Shown in pieces: positions 27,553-35,942 of a stretch of DNA of 64,000 nucleotides (position 1 is its first letter; each line of letters opens with the position of its first letter). The DNA comes from Pseudovibrio brasiliensis (GTDB lineage Bacteria > Pseudomonadota > Alphaproteobacteria > Rhizobiales > Stappiaceae), in NCBI RefSeq assembly GCF_018282095.1, contig NZ_CP074126.1, forward strand, positions 3,762,341 to 3,826,340. The letters run 5' to 3'. Below the pieces are notes generated by a model. That model worked only from the letters and a program-made list of their open reading frames with translations, was not told the origin of the DNA and made no database searches. The position numbers were made by a program, and so were the translations under genes.

Positions 27553-28845
27553 TTAGAAGACCAAGCGCGTCGTAACACGTTCACCCACTTGCTCCAACTG
27601 AAACTCCCAATTTAACCGGCGCGCAATCCGTTTGATCAGCGAAAGTCCAACCCCGTAGCTCTCTTCAAACACAATCTCACTTTCCTGTTCTGAAAGTTCC
27701 GCAGACTGATTGCGGATGAGAATATCTCTGGCACTGATTGAGATCTCAATCGGCCCCTGCTGCGTATGTTGAAACGCATTGCGCACCATATTCGCCGCAA
27801 TGATGCTTAACGGAACTCGTGGGGCATCAACCACAATTTCAGGAAGGTGCACGTGAAGCTCAATTTCCTTTCCGCAAAGCAGGTATCTGTGATCCTCAAT
27901 CACCTCTTCAAGAATCTCAGCAAGATCAACCTTTTCCAAATCAGGGTTAGGTTCCTGCTCGCGCCCAAGCCAAAGCAGTGTTGCAACAATGGTCTGCATG
28001 GAATGGCTGGCCCGTTTGATCCGTTCCGTAACCTTCCGTTGCTTATCATCTGTTGCAATCTTCTCCATAACACTGGCATTGCCGGAGATAATGGTGATGG
28101 GCGTTCGTAGCTCATGGCTAGCGTGTCGCAAAAACGAATGCTCCCGCTCAACAAATCGACCAAGCCGCCGTGCAGCATTGCTCAAGTGATCGCCAATCTT
28201 GTTCAGCTCATCATAATGGAAGTCAGGGCGCTGCTCGACCGCACTCGTCTCATTCAATGTATCTGCCCACCGCTGCAAAGCTGCTATCCGGCGATTAATA
28301 CGACGGTTGAGAAATTGCGACAGCAGGAACACCAGAACAAGCGTGATGCCCGCTCCAATGAACATAATGCGCTCAAGAAGATCAAACTTCCACTTGCCCT
28401 GTCGTTCGATTTCATCAGTGATGTTCAAGATCCGTACGACGTAGAGTGTACGCCCGTCAGCGATGCGGTCTGCCAGAAAGAAGATGACAGCCCCGGGACG
28501 CCCGTTAACCTTACTCGTCGGCTCAACTTCAGGACTTCCAATTTCAATGGAATCCTTAGGAAAAGCCTTCCTAACTTGCTCCGGCAACTCATCATAATTG
28601 AAAGTCGAAAAAATCCTGCTTTCATCAGGTGGTTTGGACTCAGGTTCTCTTTTCAGAGCTTTTTCATAGGCAATCACAAAGCCTTGCAACTCAATCTTAT
28701 TGGACAGTTCCAGCCCGGCAAGCAAGTAAGAGAAAAGCCCAACAGTGTAGATGACCACCAGCATACCCACAAAGGCAAGCAACCAAATTCGAAGCTCTTT
28801 CTTGAGCGTTTTAGCTCTCTTTTTTCTTCGCCAGAACAGTAACAT
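27553..28845 (-). CDS. Sensor histidine kinase, efflux-linked
   Basis: The 430-residue inner-membrane kinase has two transmembrane segments (about residues 20-42, FVGMLVVIYTVGLFSYLLAG, and 160-180, MFIGAGITLVLVFLLSQFL) around a periplasmic sensor of 120 residues. A HAMP-like linker follows, then HisKA with the phosphorylated His in HASHELRTPITIISG and an ATPase domain with MVRNAFQHTQQG and YGVGLSLIKRIARRL. The paired response regulator gene lies 12 bp upstream, and the pump genes follow downstream on the same strand. Confidence 0.92.
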   Translation of the reverse strand: MLLFWRRKKRAKTLKKELRIWLLAFVGMLVVIYTVGLFSYLLAGLELSNKIELQGFVIAYEKALKREPESKPPDESRIFSTFNYDELPEQVRKAFPKDSIEIGSPEVEPTSKVNGRPGAVIFFLADRIADGRTLYVVRILNITDEIERQGKWKFDLLERIMFIGAGITLVLVFLLSQFLNRRINRRIAALQRWADTLNETSAVEQRPDFHYDELNKIGDHLSNAARRLGRFVEREHSFLRHASHELRTPITIISGNASVMEKIATDDKQRKVTERIKRASHSMQTIVATLLWLGREQEPNPDLEKVDLAEILEEVIEDHRYLLCGKEIELHVHLPEIVVDAPRVPLSIIAANMVRNAFQHTQQGPIEISISARDILIRNQSAELSEQESEIVFEESYGVGLSLIKRIARRLNWEFQLEQVGERVTTRLVF

Positions 28846-28857
28846 AGATAGTCAGCC

Positions 28858-29541
28858 TCAAGTCCGCAAAGCAAATCCGTGCCCGGCAACAGTATGCAGC
28901 AACTGGGTTTCATAAGGACGCTGTAACTGGCGCCGAAGCTTATAAAGATGCACTTTCAGGCTGTCACTGGCCGGCACCTGATCTCCCCACACAGCCCGTT
29001 CTAACTCCTGCTTACTCAACACATTCGGCGTGCTGCGCACCAGCTGTTCCAACAAGACCCAACCAGTCGGTGAAAGCTTAAGCTTCCGCCCCGCCCTACT
29101 CGCTTGCCGCGCGCTCAGGTTCACTTCCAAATCCCCAATGGTCACACTCGTGGAATGTCCCTTGCTCCGACGCACCAACGCTCGGATACGAACAGCCAAC
29201 TCAGGAAACGCAAAAGGCTTGATCAAATAATCATCTGCACCAGCTTCAAACCCAGCCACTCGATCACTCACAGCATCACGAGCAGTCAGCATCAGGATCG
29301 GGCACGTCACATTCTGCGCCCGTAGCTGCTCACACACCGTCAGTCCATCCACTTTAGGAAGGGTGAGATCTAACAAGATCAGATCGTATTGATTTTTCAG
29401 CGCACTATCGAGACCCACTTGCCCGTTGAAGGCGTAGTCACACTCAATATTCTCAAAAGAAAGGTAGTCGCCAACCGTCGCAGCCAGATCCATGTCGTCT
29501 TCAATGAGAAGAACAAGCAGCGCATTCATTTCCATCGGCAT
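28858..29541 (-). CDS. OmpR-family response regulator, efflux-linked
   Basis: The roughly 227-residue product has a receiver domain with VLLIEDDMDLAA, the phosphoacceptor in YDLILLDLTLPKVDG and the Lys of DDYLIKPFAFPEL. A winged-helix DNA-binding domain follows (GRKLKLSPTGWVLLEQLV, SLKVHLYKLRRQL). I chose the ATG with AGGG eight bases upstream; other Met codons lie 2 and 4 residues further in. It is the first gene of the two-component pair. No gene is seen in the 291 bp between it and chrR. Confidence 0.9.
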   Translation of the reverse strand: MPMEMNALLVLLIEDDMDLAATVGDYLSFENIECDYAFNGQVGLDSALKNQYDLILLDLTLPKVDGLTVCEQLRAQNVTCPILMLTARDAVSDRVAGFEAGADDYLIKPFAFPELAVRIRALVRRSKGHSTSVTIGDLEVNLSARQASRAGRKLKLSPTGWVLLEQLVRSTPNVLSKQELERAVWGDQVPASDSLKVHLYKLRRQLQRPYETQLLHTVAGHGFALRT

Positions 29542-29832
29542 CACTCAGCCCTGCCTGTATTCCATCACAAAACCTGGAAGAGCTTCTGATCGTAGCCGAT
29601 CAAACTTAAGAGGCAGTTGAACAACGAGAAAAGCAGAAACATCCGAATACACCTATGAAGGATACATCCCCCGAACATTCCATAGCCCCAGTAACAAGCC
29701 GGTTATCACGTAACCATATGATTTAAATAATCTATATCACTCACAACAACCAGCATATACAGAAAACGGCGACCTAACAACAAGGCCACCGCTTTAAAAG
29801 GAAAGTGCAACTCCTGCTACTCTCTCGCTTAT

Positions 29833-30489
29833 TCAAATCCGGAACAATGGCTGTAGCAGTTTGGGGAGGAAGCCTTTGAACTCGAGGGGGGCGTCTGTCA
29901 CGGCGAGGCAGATGCAGTCTTCTTCTGTGTCGGCGACTGGCTGGTGATGCACGTGTTCGTCGGCTTCCTGAACATCACCAATCTTGTAACGGCCAGTCTC
30001 ATCGCTAAAGGAGCCCTGCAAGACAAGCGTCATCTCTGAACCATGGTGCGAATGCTCAGGGGTGACGAAACCAGGAGATAGCTTCAGCAAGCGCGCGCTT
30101 TCACCTTCACTCGGTTTGATCGGCAAAATGAACTGGCGGATGCCCGGACCAACCATCTTCCACTTGATGTCGTTAAAGCCATGGCCAAGCACATCCCAAA
30201 GAGCTGAAGGAACGCACTTCTCTGATTTCGGCTCAGCAATGTAGGCAGCAGCCGGAACAGCAGGTTCATCTTCTACACGCGCCATCAGCAGGTCAAACAT
30301 ATCGTCAGAAGGCTTTTGCTGCTCCGTTGTCTGCAACATGGCCCCCGCGAGCGCTTCAGCTTCGGCAAGGCGACCTTTACATCCGTCACAAAGCTCCAGA
30401 TGACAGGAAACAAGTAAGGCATGTCCGGCAGGCAGCGAACCTGTCGCATAGGCCCAAAGAATTTCATCGCTGAGGTGATGGTTGATCAT
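29833..30489 (-). CDS. chrR: ChrR-type zinc anti-sigma factor with cupin domain
   Basis: ChrR holds the ECF sigma factor inactive until singlet oxygen triggers its release. The 218-residue product has the N-terminal anti-sigma domain with zinc ligands in CHLELCDGC (HxxxCxxC) and a first His in MINHHLSDE. Its C-terminal cupin domain (about residues 100-200) carries PEHSHHGSEMTLVLQG and ADEHVHHQP, the metal-binding histidines. It overlaps the rpoE gene by four bases (ATGA type), which matches the coupled translation of sigma and anti-sigma seen in Rhodobacter. Confidence 0.9.
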   Translation of the reverse strand: MINHHLSDEILWAYATGSLPAGHALLVSCHLELCDGCKGRLAEAEALAGAMLQTTEQQKPSDDMFDLLMARVEDEPAVPAAAYIAEPKSEKCVPSALWDVLGHGFNDIKWKMVGPGIRQFILPIKPSEGESARLLKLSPGFVTPEHSHHGSEMTLVLQGSFSDETGRYKIGDVQEADEHVHHQPVADTEEDCICLAVTDAPLEFKGFLPKLLQPLFRI

Positions 30490-31088
30490 AGTTCCACCCC
30501 TTCCAAAAGTTTCCGTAGTCGCGCTAAAGCAAGTCTCATTCGGGACTTCACAGTACCCAGCGGGAGTTCCAGATGCTGGGCGATTTTTGAGTGACTAGCG
30601 TCTTCATAGAAAGCCAGTTTGATTATTTTTGATTGCTCTGCTGGCAAGAGAGGAAGCACTTTTTCTACTTGTTCACTCAGTTGCGATTGGTGATGATCAT
30701 CCAGTTGCGATCCTTCACCAACCAACTCATTGGCAAAAAACTGATCGTCTTTGTAAAGATACCGCCGCTCTTTACGAAACCGATCAATCCGCAGGTTACG
30801 GGCGATGGTGTAAATCCAGGTCGATGCGGAGGCCTTTCGGCTGTCAAACATCTCTGCTTTGCGCCAGACAATGACAAAAGTTTCCTGAATAAGCTCTTCG
30901 GAAAGCTCCGCAGTTGCTCCACCTTTAAGAAAGTACGTTTTCAGGCGCGGAGCAAAGAACTCAAACAATTGCCTGAACACATCCCGCGATCGGTGCTCGC
31001 CGAGCGACTGAAGCAAGCCGCTTAACTCCGCAGAGGTCAGGCAGTTTTCACTCTCACCATCATTACTTTTAAGTTGCATCGTAACCAT
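30486..31088 (-). CDS. rpoE: ECF11 RNA polymerase sigma factor RpoE (singlet-oxygen response)
   Basis: The 200-residue product has sigma region 2 (SEELIQETFVIVWRKAEMF, ASTWIYTIARNLRIDRFRKE) and region 4 (LLPAEQSKIIKLAFYEDASHSKIAQHLELPLGTVKSR), and a short linker. The chrR gene follows with a four-base overlap, which places it in the ECF11 group known from Rhodobacter sphaeroides RpoE. An ECF11-like promoter lies directly upstream, so it is probably autoregulated. A second Met, MQLKSN, three codons further in is an alternative start. Confidence 0.93.
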   Translation of the reverse strand: MVTMQLKSNDGESENCLTSAELSGLLQSLGEHRSRDVFRQLFEFFAPRLKTYFLKGGATAELSEELIQETFVIVWRKAEMFDSRKASASTWIYTIARNLRIDRFRKERRYLYKDDQFFANELVGEGSQLDDHHQSQLSEQVEKVLPLLPAEQSKIIKLAFYEDASHSKIAQHLELPLGTVKSRMRLALARLRKLLEGVEL

Positions 31089-31121
31089 CGCTCTGCAAAC
31101 CGCCGAATTATGTCACACGTC

Positions 31122-31151
31122 TTTTTACCAAACAGTTTGTCATTTGGATCA
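31122..31151 (-). promoter_or_regulatory. ECF11 (RpoE) promoter for rpoE-chrR
   Basis: Read on the minus strand: TGATCC, 18 bases, TAAAAA. It is the same architecture as the promoter of the divergent gene and lies about 34 bp before the rpoE start codon. R. sphaeroides RpoE recognises TGATCC-type -35 elements. Confidence 0.75.
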
Positions 31152-31168
31152 CTTTTTCCTGCCTAGGG

Positions 31169-31198
31169 TGATCCATTTCCAATCAGCGCTCCTAAAAA
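31169..31198 (+). promoter_or_regulatory. ECF11 (RpoE) promoter for the FAD-DUF1365-methyltransferase operon
   Basis: TGATCC, 18 bases, TAAAAA. The -35 elements of the two divergent promoters are 17 bp apart. The -10 ends 26 bp before the chosen start codon, which is the reason for not using the upstream Met of the next gene. Confidence 0.75.
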
Positions 31199-31224
31199 GA
31201 GAAACTTTAGATTGGACGAAAGCA

Positions 31225-32565
31225 ATGAAAATAGCAGTGATTGGGAGTGGAATTTCTGGCCTTTCAGCCGCCTGGCTTCTTTCCCAAAAGCATCAGGTAG
31301 ACATTTATGAAAAGGATGATCGCCTCGGTGGTCATGCCAACACGCAGCACCCTGTTATCAACGATGTTGAGGTCGCTGTAGACACTGGTTTCATCGTCTA
31401 CAATGAACGCACCTATCCAAACCTCACTGCACTCTACGATCATATCAAGGTCGCTACCAGTCCAACAGAAATGTCATTTGCAGTCTCCCTCAACGAGGGA
31501 AGGCAAGAATACTCTGGTTCGGGATTGAAAGGGCTGTTTGCTCAAAAGACTAATCTTCTAAGGCCATCTTTCCTGCGCATGATCGCTGAAACTTTGCGGT
31601 TTTATAAAGACGCCCCAGAAGATGCAGCCAAAGCAGAGTATGAAACAACCACACTCGGCAACTACCTCTCTCAAAACAACTACTCAGAAACGTTCATCAA
31701 CGATCATCTACTTCCAATGGGAGCGGCGATCTGGTCTATGCCGCCAGCACAATTACTCGCATTTCCATTCCAGACCTTCATTGGCTTTTGCAACAACCAC
31801 GGTCTTCTCCAGCTGAAAGACCGACCACAATGGCGCACAGTGACAGGCGGCTCTCGCAACTACGTGGAGAAACTGGCCGCAGAGATTTCCGGCAAGATTA
31901 TCCTGAATGCCAACATCTCAGGTGTGCAGCGCAAACCCGGATCTGTGACCATCTTCTCTAGAAATGGCCAGGTCGCCACTTACGATCATGTGGTCTTCGC
32001 CTGTCACTCAGATCAGGCATTGGCGATCCTGAATGCGAAAGGCAATGCATCCAACGCAGAGCGAAAGACCCTTGGCTCAATTCGATATCAGCGCAACATT
32101 GCCATCTTGCACCGCGATAAATCGCTCATGCCAAAGCGCAAAGCAACGTGGTCAGCATGGAACTTCATCGGCTCGCAAATGGGCAACAACGCCCTTTGCG
32201 TGACCTATTGGATGAACGCACTGCAACAGCTGAACACCACCGAAGACGTGTTTGTCACGCTCAACCCCAGCCATCAGCCAGCAGCAGGGTCCATATTGCG
32301 CACCTTCCATTACGCACACCCTGTGTTTGATCAGACAGCGCTCACCGCCCAAAAGCATCTCTGGCAGATACAAGGCGAGCGAAGAACTTGGTTCTGCGGC
32401 GCATATCTCGGTTACGGCTTCCATGAGGATGGTCTTCAGTCCGGCCTAGCTGTGGCCGAAGCACTTGGAGATGTAAAACGCCCGTGGGACTGCGATAATC
32501 CGAACGGTCGCATAGGCCTCCCTGAGGATTGGCAGTTTGGCGGTCAGCAGGAGGCTGCGGAATGA
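31225..32565 (+). CDS. FAD-dependent amine oxidase-like oxidoreductase
   Basis: The 446-residue product has the FAD/NAD(P)-binding motif VIGSGISGLSAAWLLSQ at its N-terminus, followed by YEKDDRLGGHANTQ, and the C-terminal FAD motif WFCGAYLGYGFHEDG. It is a flavin oxidase/desaturase of the NAD(P)-binding Rossmann superfamily. I start at MKIAVIGSG since the predicted promoter lies within the longer frame. It begins an operon with DUF1365 and a CFA-synthase-like gene; in Rhodobacter, RpoE-controlled genes of this kind include those for furan fatty acids, so a lipid desaturase is possible. Substrate not shown by sequence. Confidence 0.88.
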   Translation: MKIAVIGSGISGLSAAWLLSQKHQVDIYEKDDRLGGHANTQHPVINDVEVAVDTGFIVYNERTYPNLTALYDHIKVATSPTEMSFAVSLNEGRQEYSGSGLKGLFAQKTNLLRPSFLRMIAETLRFYKDAPEDAAKAEYETTTLGNYLSQNNYSETFINDHLLPMGAAIWSMPPAQLLAFPFQTFIGFCNNHGLLQLKDRPQWRTVTGGSRNYVEKLAAEISGKIILNANISGVQRKPGSVTIFSRNGQVATYDHVVFACHSDQALAILNAKGNASNAERKTLGSIRYQRNIAILHRDKSLMPKRKATWSAWNFIGSQMGNNALCVTYWMNALQQLNTTEDVFVTLNPSHQPAAGSILRTFHYAHPVFDQTALTAQKHLWQIQGERRTWFCGAYLGYGFHEDGLQSGLAVAEALGDVKRPWDCDNPNGRIGLPEDWQFGGQQEAAE

Positions 32566-33422
32566 TCCTGACCAGACGACAGCATAATGCAGAAAACGCA
32601 CCGCTTAGAATTTATCTGGGCGATGTAGCGCACTGTCGTCATGACAAGATCAAACACAAGCTAAGTTACAAGGCACTGTCCTTCTCAATCGACATTGATC
32701 GTTTGCAGGACATGGACCAGATATCTCCACTTCTGTCCGTAGACCGTTTCAACCTCTTCAGCTTCCACCCGTCAGATCACATGGAGAGCGGCCATACAGA
32801 CCTGCGAGGGTATGTAGAAGCAGTCCTGAAGCAGGCAAAAATTGACACCCTCCCAGACAAGATCCAACTGCTCGCTTACCCCAGATTTTTGGGACGAGCC
32901 TTCAATCCAATCAGTGTGTTCTACTGCTATTCCAAGGAGAAGCTGCAAGCGATCCTGTATCAGGTCAGAAACACCTTTGGAGACATGCATCACTACGCCG
33001 TCGAGATCAACACATCTGAAGCACAAGGCATTCAGCCAGTGTTCCGGCACTCATGCCCAAAGACCTTCCATGTCTCTCCGTTTCTGGAACTCTCTGGCCA
33101 CTATCACTTCATAGCGCGCCCTCCGGCAGAGGATGTTTCACTCATTATCCGCCTCACTCAGGAAAGCGCGCCCGTATTAACGGCAAGTTTTCAGGGCAAG
33201 GAGCAGCCCGCAACGACAGCCCGCCTTTTGTCAATTGGGCTGCGCTACTTCCAGAACTCCGCCAAGATATTGGGATTGATTCATTATGAAGCGTTCAAGC
33301 TTTGGTTCAAAGGCGCCAAGTTTTACAAGCGCCCTTCTCCACCCGCTTCCATCGTAACAGGCATGCATAAGCAAGGCCTTGCAATCAAAAAAATCAAAGC
33401 AAACTCAGGGAGACACCCATGA
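32562..33422 (+). CDS. DUF1365 family protein
   Basis: The 286-residue product starts MILTRRQHN and contains RIYLGDVAHCRHDKIKHKLSYKALSF, LLAYPRFLGRAFNPISVFYC and TFGDMHHYAVEIN, the conserved stretches of DUF1365. Proteins of this family are almost always encoded between the FAD oxidoreductase and the cyclopropane-synthase-like gene, but their biochemical role is not settled. The start codon overlaps the stop of the previous gene (ATGA), with AGGAGG upstream. Confidence 0.87.
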   Translation: MILTRRQHNAENAPLRIYLGDVAHCRHDKIKHKLSYKALSFSIDIDRLQDMDQISPLLSVDRFNLFSFHPSDHMESGHTDLRGYVEAVLKQAKIDTLPDKIQLLAYPRFLGRAFNPISVFYCYSKEKLQAILYQVRNTFGDMHHYAVEINTSEAQGIQPVFRHSCPKTFHVSPFLELSGHYHFIARPPAEDVSLIIRLTQESAPVLTASFQGKEQPATTARLLSIGLRYFQNSAKILGLIHYEAFKLWFKGAKFYKRPSPPASIVTGMHKQGLAIKKIKANSGRHP

Positions 33423-34663
33423 CACTTAGAGGCAACTCCTCCCTCAGTCCATTGACAGGCGCCAGCATGACGGATCTCAACCTAACCTCCAGACTATGGA
33501 AGTCCTTGCTGGATCCTATGCTTAGCAAACTCAAAGAAGGACATCTCGGTGTTGTTCTGCCCAACGGCCAGTTACTGACCTATGGAAACCAAGCCAATCA
33601 TGGCCCCATCGTCACCGTAAAGATCCTGCGCACCCGCCTGTTGTGGCGGCTTCTCTCCGGTAACTCTTTGGCTCTGGCTGAAGGGTACTTGGAAGAAGAC
33701 TGGCGGTGCAGTGATCTTCGCTCCCTGTTTGATTTGCTGGTTGCAAACCAACACATCATGCAGTCTGTCACAAAACGTGGTGTTTTCTCACGAGCCTTCG
33801 CACGTCTGCGCCATCTGGCAAATGCAAACACACTTGCGGGCAGCAAACGCAACATTGCGTTCCATTACGACTTGGGCAATGATTTCTACAGCCACTGGCT
33901 GGACGAAACCATGACCTACTCCTCCGCGTACAAGCTGCAGCAAAACGAGTCTTTACACGAGGCCCAGCTCAGAAAATACGACCGGGTCTTGCAACTGACC
34001 GACACCAAACCAGATCAAAAGATCCTCGAGATCGGCTGTGGCTGGGGCGGTTTTGCAGAACACGCCTGCCAGTCTGGACGAGACGTGCATGGCATCACAC
34101 TCTCACAAGAACAGTTGAAGTTCGCCCAGTCTCGCCTTCAATCTCAACAGACAGTCGGTAACGCCTCTTTTGAGCTGAGAGACTACAGAGAGACGGACGG
34201 CCAGTACGACGCCATCGTCTCTATCGAGATGATCGAAGCAGTCGGAGAGGAAAACTGGAACAGCTACTTCGAAAAGCTGAAGTCCAGTCTGAAGCCAGGC
34301 GGGACAGCTGTCATTCAGGCGATCCTGATTGCCGATGACAAGTTCCATGCCTACCGCAAAAACGTCGACTTCATTCAGCGCTACATATTCCCAGGAGGAT
34401 TGCTTCCTTCTGCTCGCGAAATGGCACGGAAGATAGAAGAGCAGAAGCTGGAACTGGTCACCCGCGAGTTCTTTGGCGCCGACTATGAACAGACTCTGGT
34501 GCGTTGGAGAAAATCGTTCTTCCAGAATTGGTCGGAAATATCCAAGCTGGGATATGACAACCGCTTCAAGCGCATGTGGCATTACTATCTCGCCTATTGC
34601 GAAGCAGGCTTTGCCCAAGGCACCATCAATGTGGGTCTGTTTCAGATTAAGAAGCCAGCTTGA
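33419..34663 (+). CDS. Cyclopropane-fatty-acid-synthase-like SAM methyltransferase
   Basis: The 414-residue product has the SAM-binding motif EIGCGWGGFAEHA (near residue 203), the family signature FHYDLGNDFYSHWLDETMTYS, and MIEAVGEENWNSYF; RYIFPGGLLPSA follows. Such enzymes transfer a methyl or methylene group to the double bond of membrane phospholipid acyl chains. In Rhodobacter, RpoE controls cfaA and furan-fatty-acid genes, so this one may be of either type. ATGA overlap with the previous gene, AGGGAG upstream. A start 16 codons later (MTDLNL) is possible. Confidence 0.92.
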   Translation: MTLRGNSSLSPLTGASMTDLNLTSRLWKSLLDPMLSKLKEGHLGVVLPNGQLLTYGNQANHGPIVTVKILRTRLLWRLLSGNSLALAEGYLEEDWRCSDLRSLFDLLVANQHIMQSVTKRGVFSRAFARLRHLANANTLAGSKRNIAFHYDLGNDFYSHWLDETMTYSSAYKLQQNESLHEAQLRKYDRVLQLTDTKPDQKILEIGCGWGGFAEHACQSGRDVHGITLSQEQLKFAQSRLQSQQTVGNASFELRDYRETDGQYDAIVSIEMIEAVGEENWNSYFEKLKSSLKPGGTAVIQAILIADDKFHAYRKNVDFIQRYIFPGGLLPSAREMARKIEEQKLELVTREFFGADYEQTLVRWRKSFFQNWSEISKLGYDNRFKRMWHYYLAYCEAGFAQGTINVGLFQIKKPA

Positions 34664-34674
34664 TAGCTAAAAAA

Positions 34675-34695
34675 GTTGGGCCACACCGGCCCAAC
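34675..34695. terminator. Bidirectional terminator between convergent operons
   Basis: GTTGGGCC and GGCCCAAC form an 8-bp stem with a 5-base loop; an A-run (AAAAA) lies on the left. It sits in the 39 bp between the stop codons of the methyltransferase and the SnoaL-like gene. Confidence 0.7.
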
Positions 34696-34702
34696 TCATC
34701 CC

Positions 34703-35140
34703 TTAGATAGCGGCTCTGGACGCGATCCATTTGATCATCGCCCCAACAATCGGCAGTTTGCGATAAAAGTGCCGCGATGCATCCCAATAATCGTAGTGCG
34801 CAATCACCTTGCCTTGTGCATCAAAATGCACCTCGGTCAGCCCTCGTACGCTCCAATTCCCCAGATACTTTTGCTTGCAGGTAAAATCCCACCGCATAAA
34901 GCACAGGTCACCGGACCAAGCCAGATCGAGGATCTTGAACCGAGGCTCCTGAACATCCTCGTACATCTTGTGAAAGACCTTCTCAAAGTTTTCACGGCCC
35001 TTCACATCATTAAACGGATCGATGAAGTGCACATCATCGCTGATGAGCTCATGAACCTCTTTGATGCGCTCTGTCGTTACGTTTTCAAAGAAAAGCGCAT
35101 ACTGCCGGGCAGTCGTCTCCAGCTCAGCTCTGTCGGTCAT
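34703..35140 (-). CDS. SnoaL/NTF2-like protein
   Basis: The 145-residue product has the cone-like NTF2 fold signature: HELISDDVHFIDPFNDVKG, VFHKMYEDVQEPRFKILD and ITEVHFDAQGKVIAHYDYWD-type ending, here VRGLTEVHFDAQGKVIAHY. The family includes isomerases and many proteins with unknown ligands. It is the last gene of the photolyase-SDR group and overlaps the SDR by four bases. Similar proteins are common in singlet-oxygen regulons. Confidence 0.85.
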   Translation of the reverse strand: MTDRAELETTARQYALFFENVTTERIKEVHELISDDVHFIDPFNDVKGRENFEKVFHKMYEDVQEPRFKILDLAWSGDLCFMRWDFTCKQKYLGNWSVRGLTEVHFDAQGKVIAHYDYWDASRHFYRKLPIVGAMIKWIASRAAI

Positions 35141-35889
35141 CTCTTACTCATCCTTCTCATGACGGGAAAGTAGAGAGCGTAGGGCAGCATCCGAAGCACC
35201 TTCATGATGGCACCCAAACGGAACGGGAAGTAGACTTCAAACGACTTTCGCTGAAGCCCTTCATAGATATCCTTGGCCGCTTGTTCGGGTGTAAGAAGAA
35301 ACGGCATATCGAACGTGTTCTTGTCCGTCATTGGCGTTTTCACAAAGCCGGGGTTCACCAGTGAGAGCTCAAGTCCAACTCGATCAAAATCAGGTTTCAG
35401 GCTCTCACAAAGATTGACCAGCGCTGCTTTCGTCGGTCCATAACACGCAGCCTCTGGAAGACCACAATAACCACTAAGGGAGCTGATGATCGCAATATGC
35501 CCGTTTCCTTGCTCTTTCAGCAACGGAAACAGCTTCTCAATCACACGAACAGCACCAAAATAGTTGGTATCCATAGAGGCCATGGAGTGCTTTTCCGTCA
35601 GTACATCAATACCGCCGGGATAATAAAGGCCAGAACAATACACCGTCAGATCCGGCAGCTTCCCTGCATCGTGAAACTGCTGAATCACGGCAGCAACCTG
35701 TCCACTATCAGTCACATCCAGCGGGACTACGTCGAACTGAATTGCATCCTGAGCAAGCTCTTTAAGCTTCTGCTCATTTCGCGCACTCACCGCAACGCGC
35801 CAACCAGACTGCGCATAAAGCTGAGCAAGACTGGCTCCGATGCCGGAACTCGCTCCAATAATCCAGACAAGCTTTTGATGTTCTGCCAT
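35137..35889 (-). CDS. Short-chain dehydrogenase/reductase
   Basis: The 250-residue product is a classical SDR: cofactor motif GASSGIGASLA near the N-terminus, LDVTDSGQVAAV, catalytic Ser in IAIISSLSGYCGLP and YGPTK (YxxxK). The C-terminus is basic and hydrophobic (LRMLPYALYFPVMRRM), suggesting a membrane-near location. I start at MAEHQKLVW, with GAGGG upstream; 11 further codons are open. Substrate unknown. Confidence 0.9.
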   Translation of the reverse strand: MAEHQKLVWIIGASSGIGASLAQLYAQSGWRVAVSARNEQKLKELAQDAIQFDVVPLDVTDSGQVAAVIQQFHDAGKLPDLTVYCSGLYYPGGIDVLTEKHSMASMDTNYFGAVRVIEKLFPLLKEQGNGHIAIISSLSGYCGLPEAACYGPTKAALVNLCESLKPDFDRVGLELSLVNPGFVKTPMTDKNTFDMPFLLTPEQAAKDIYEGLQRKSFEVYFPFRLGAIMKVLRMLPYALYFPVMRRMSKR

Positions 35890-35942
35890 AACGCCCTCTC
35901 TGTCTGCTCTTACGCTGCCCAACAGTTTTCAGATCACGCCTG

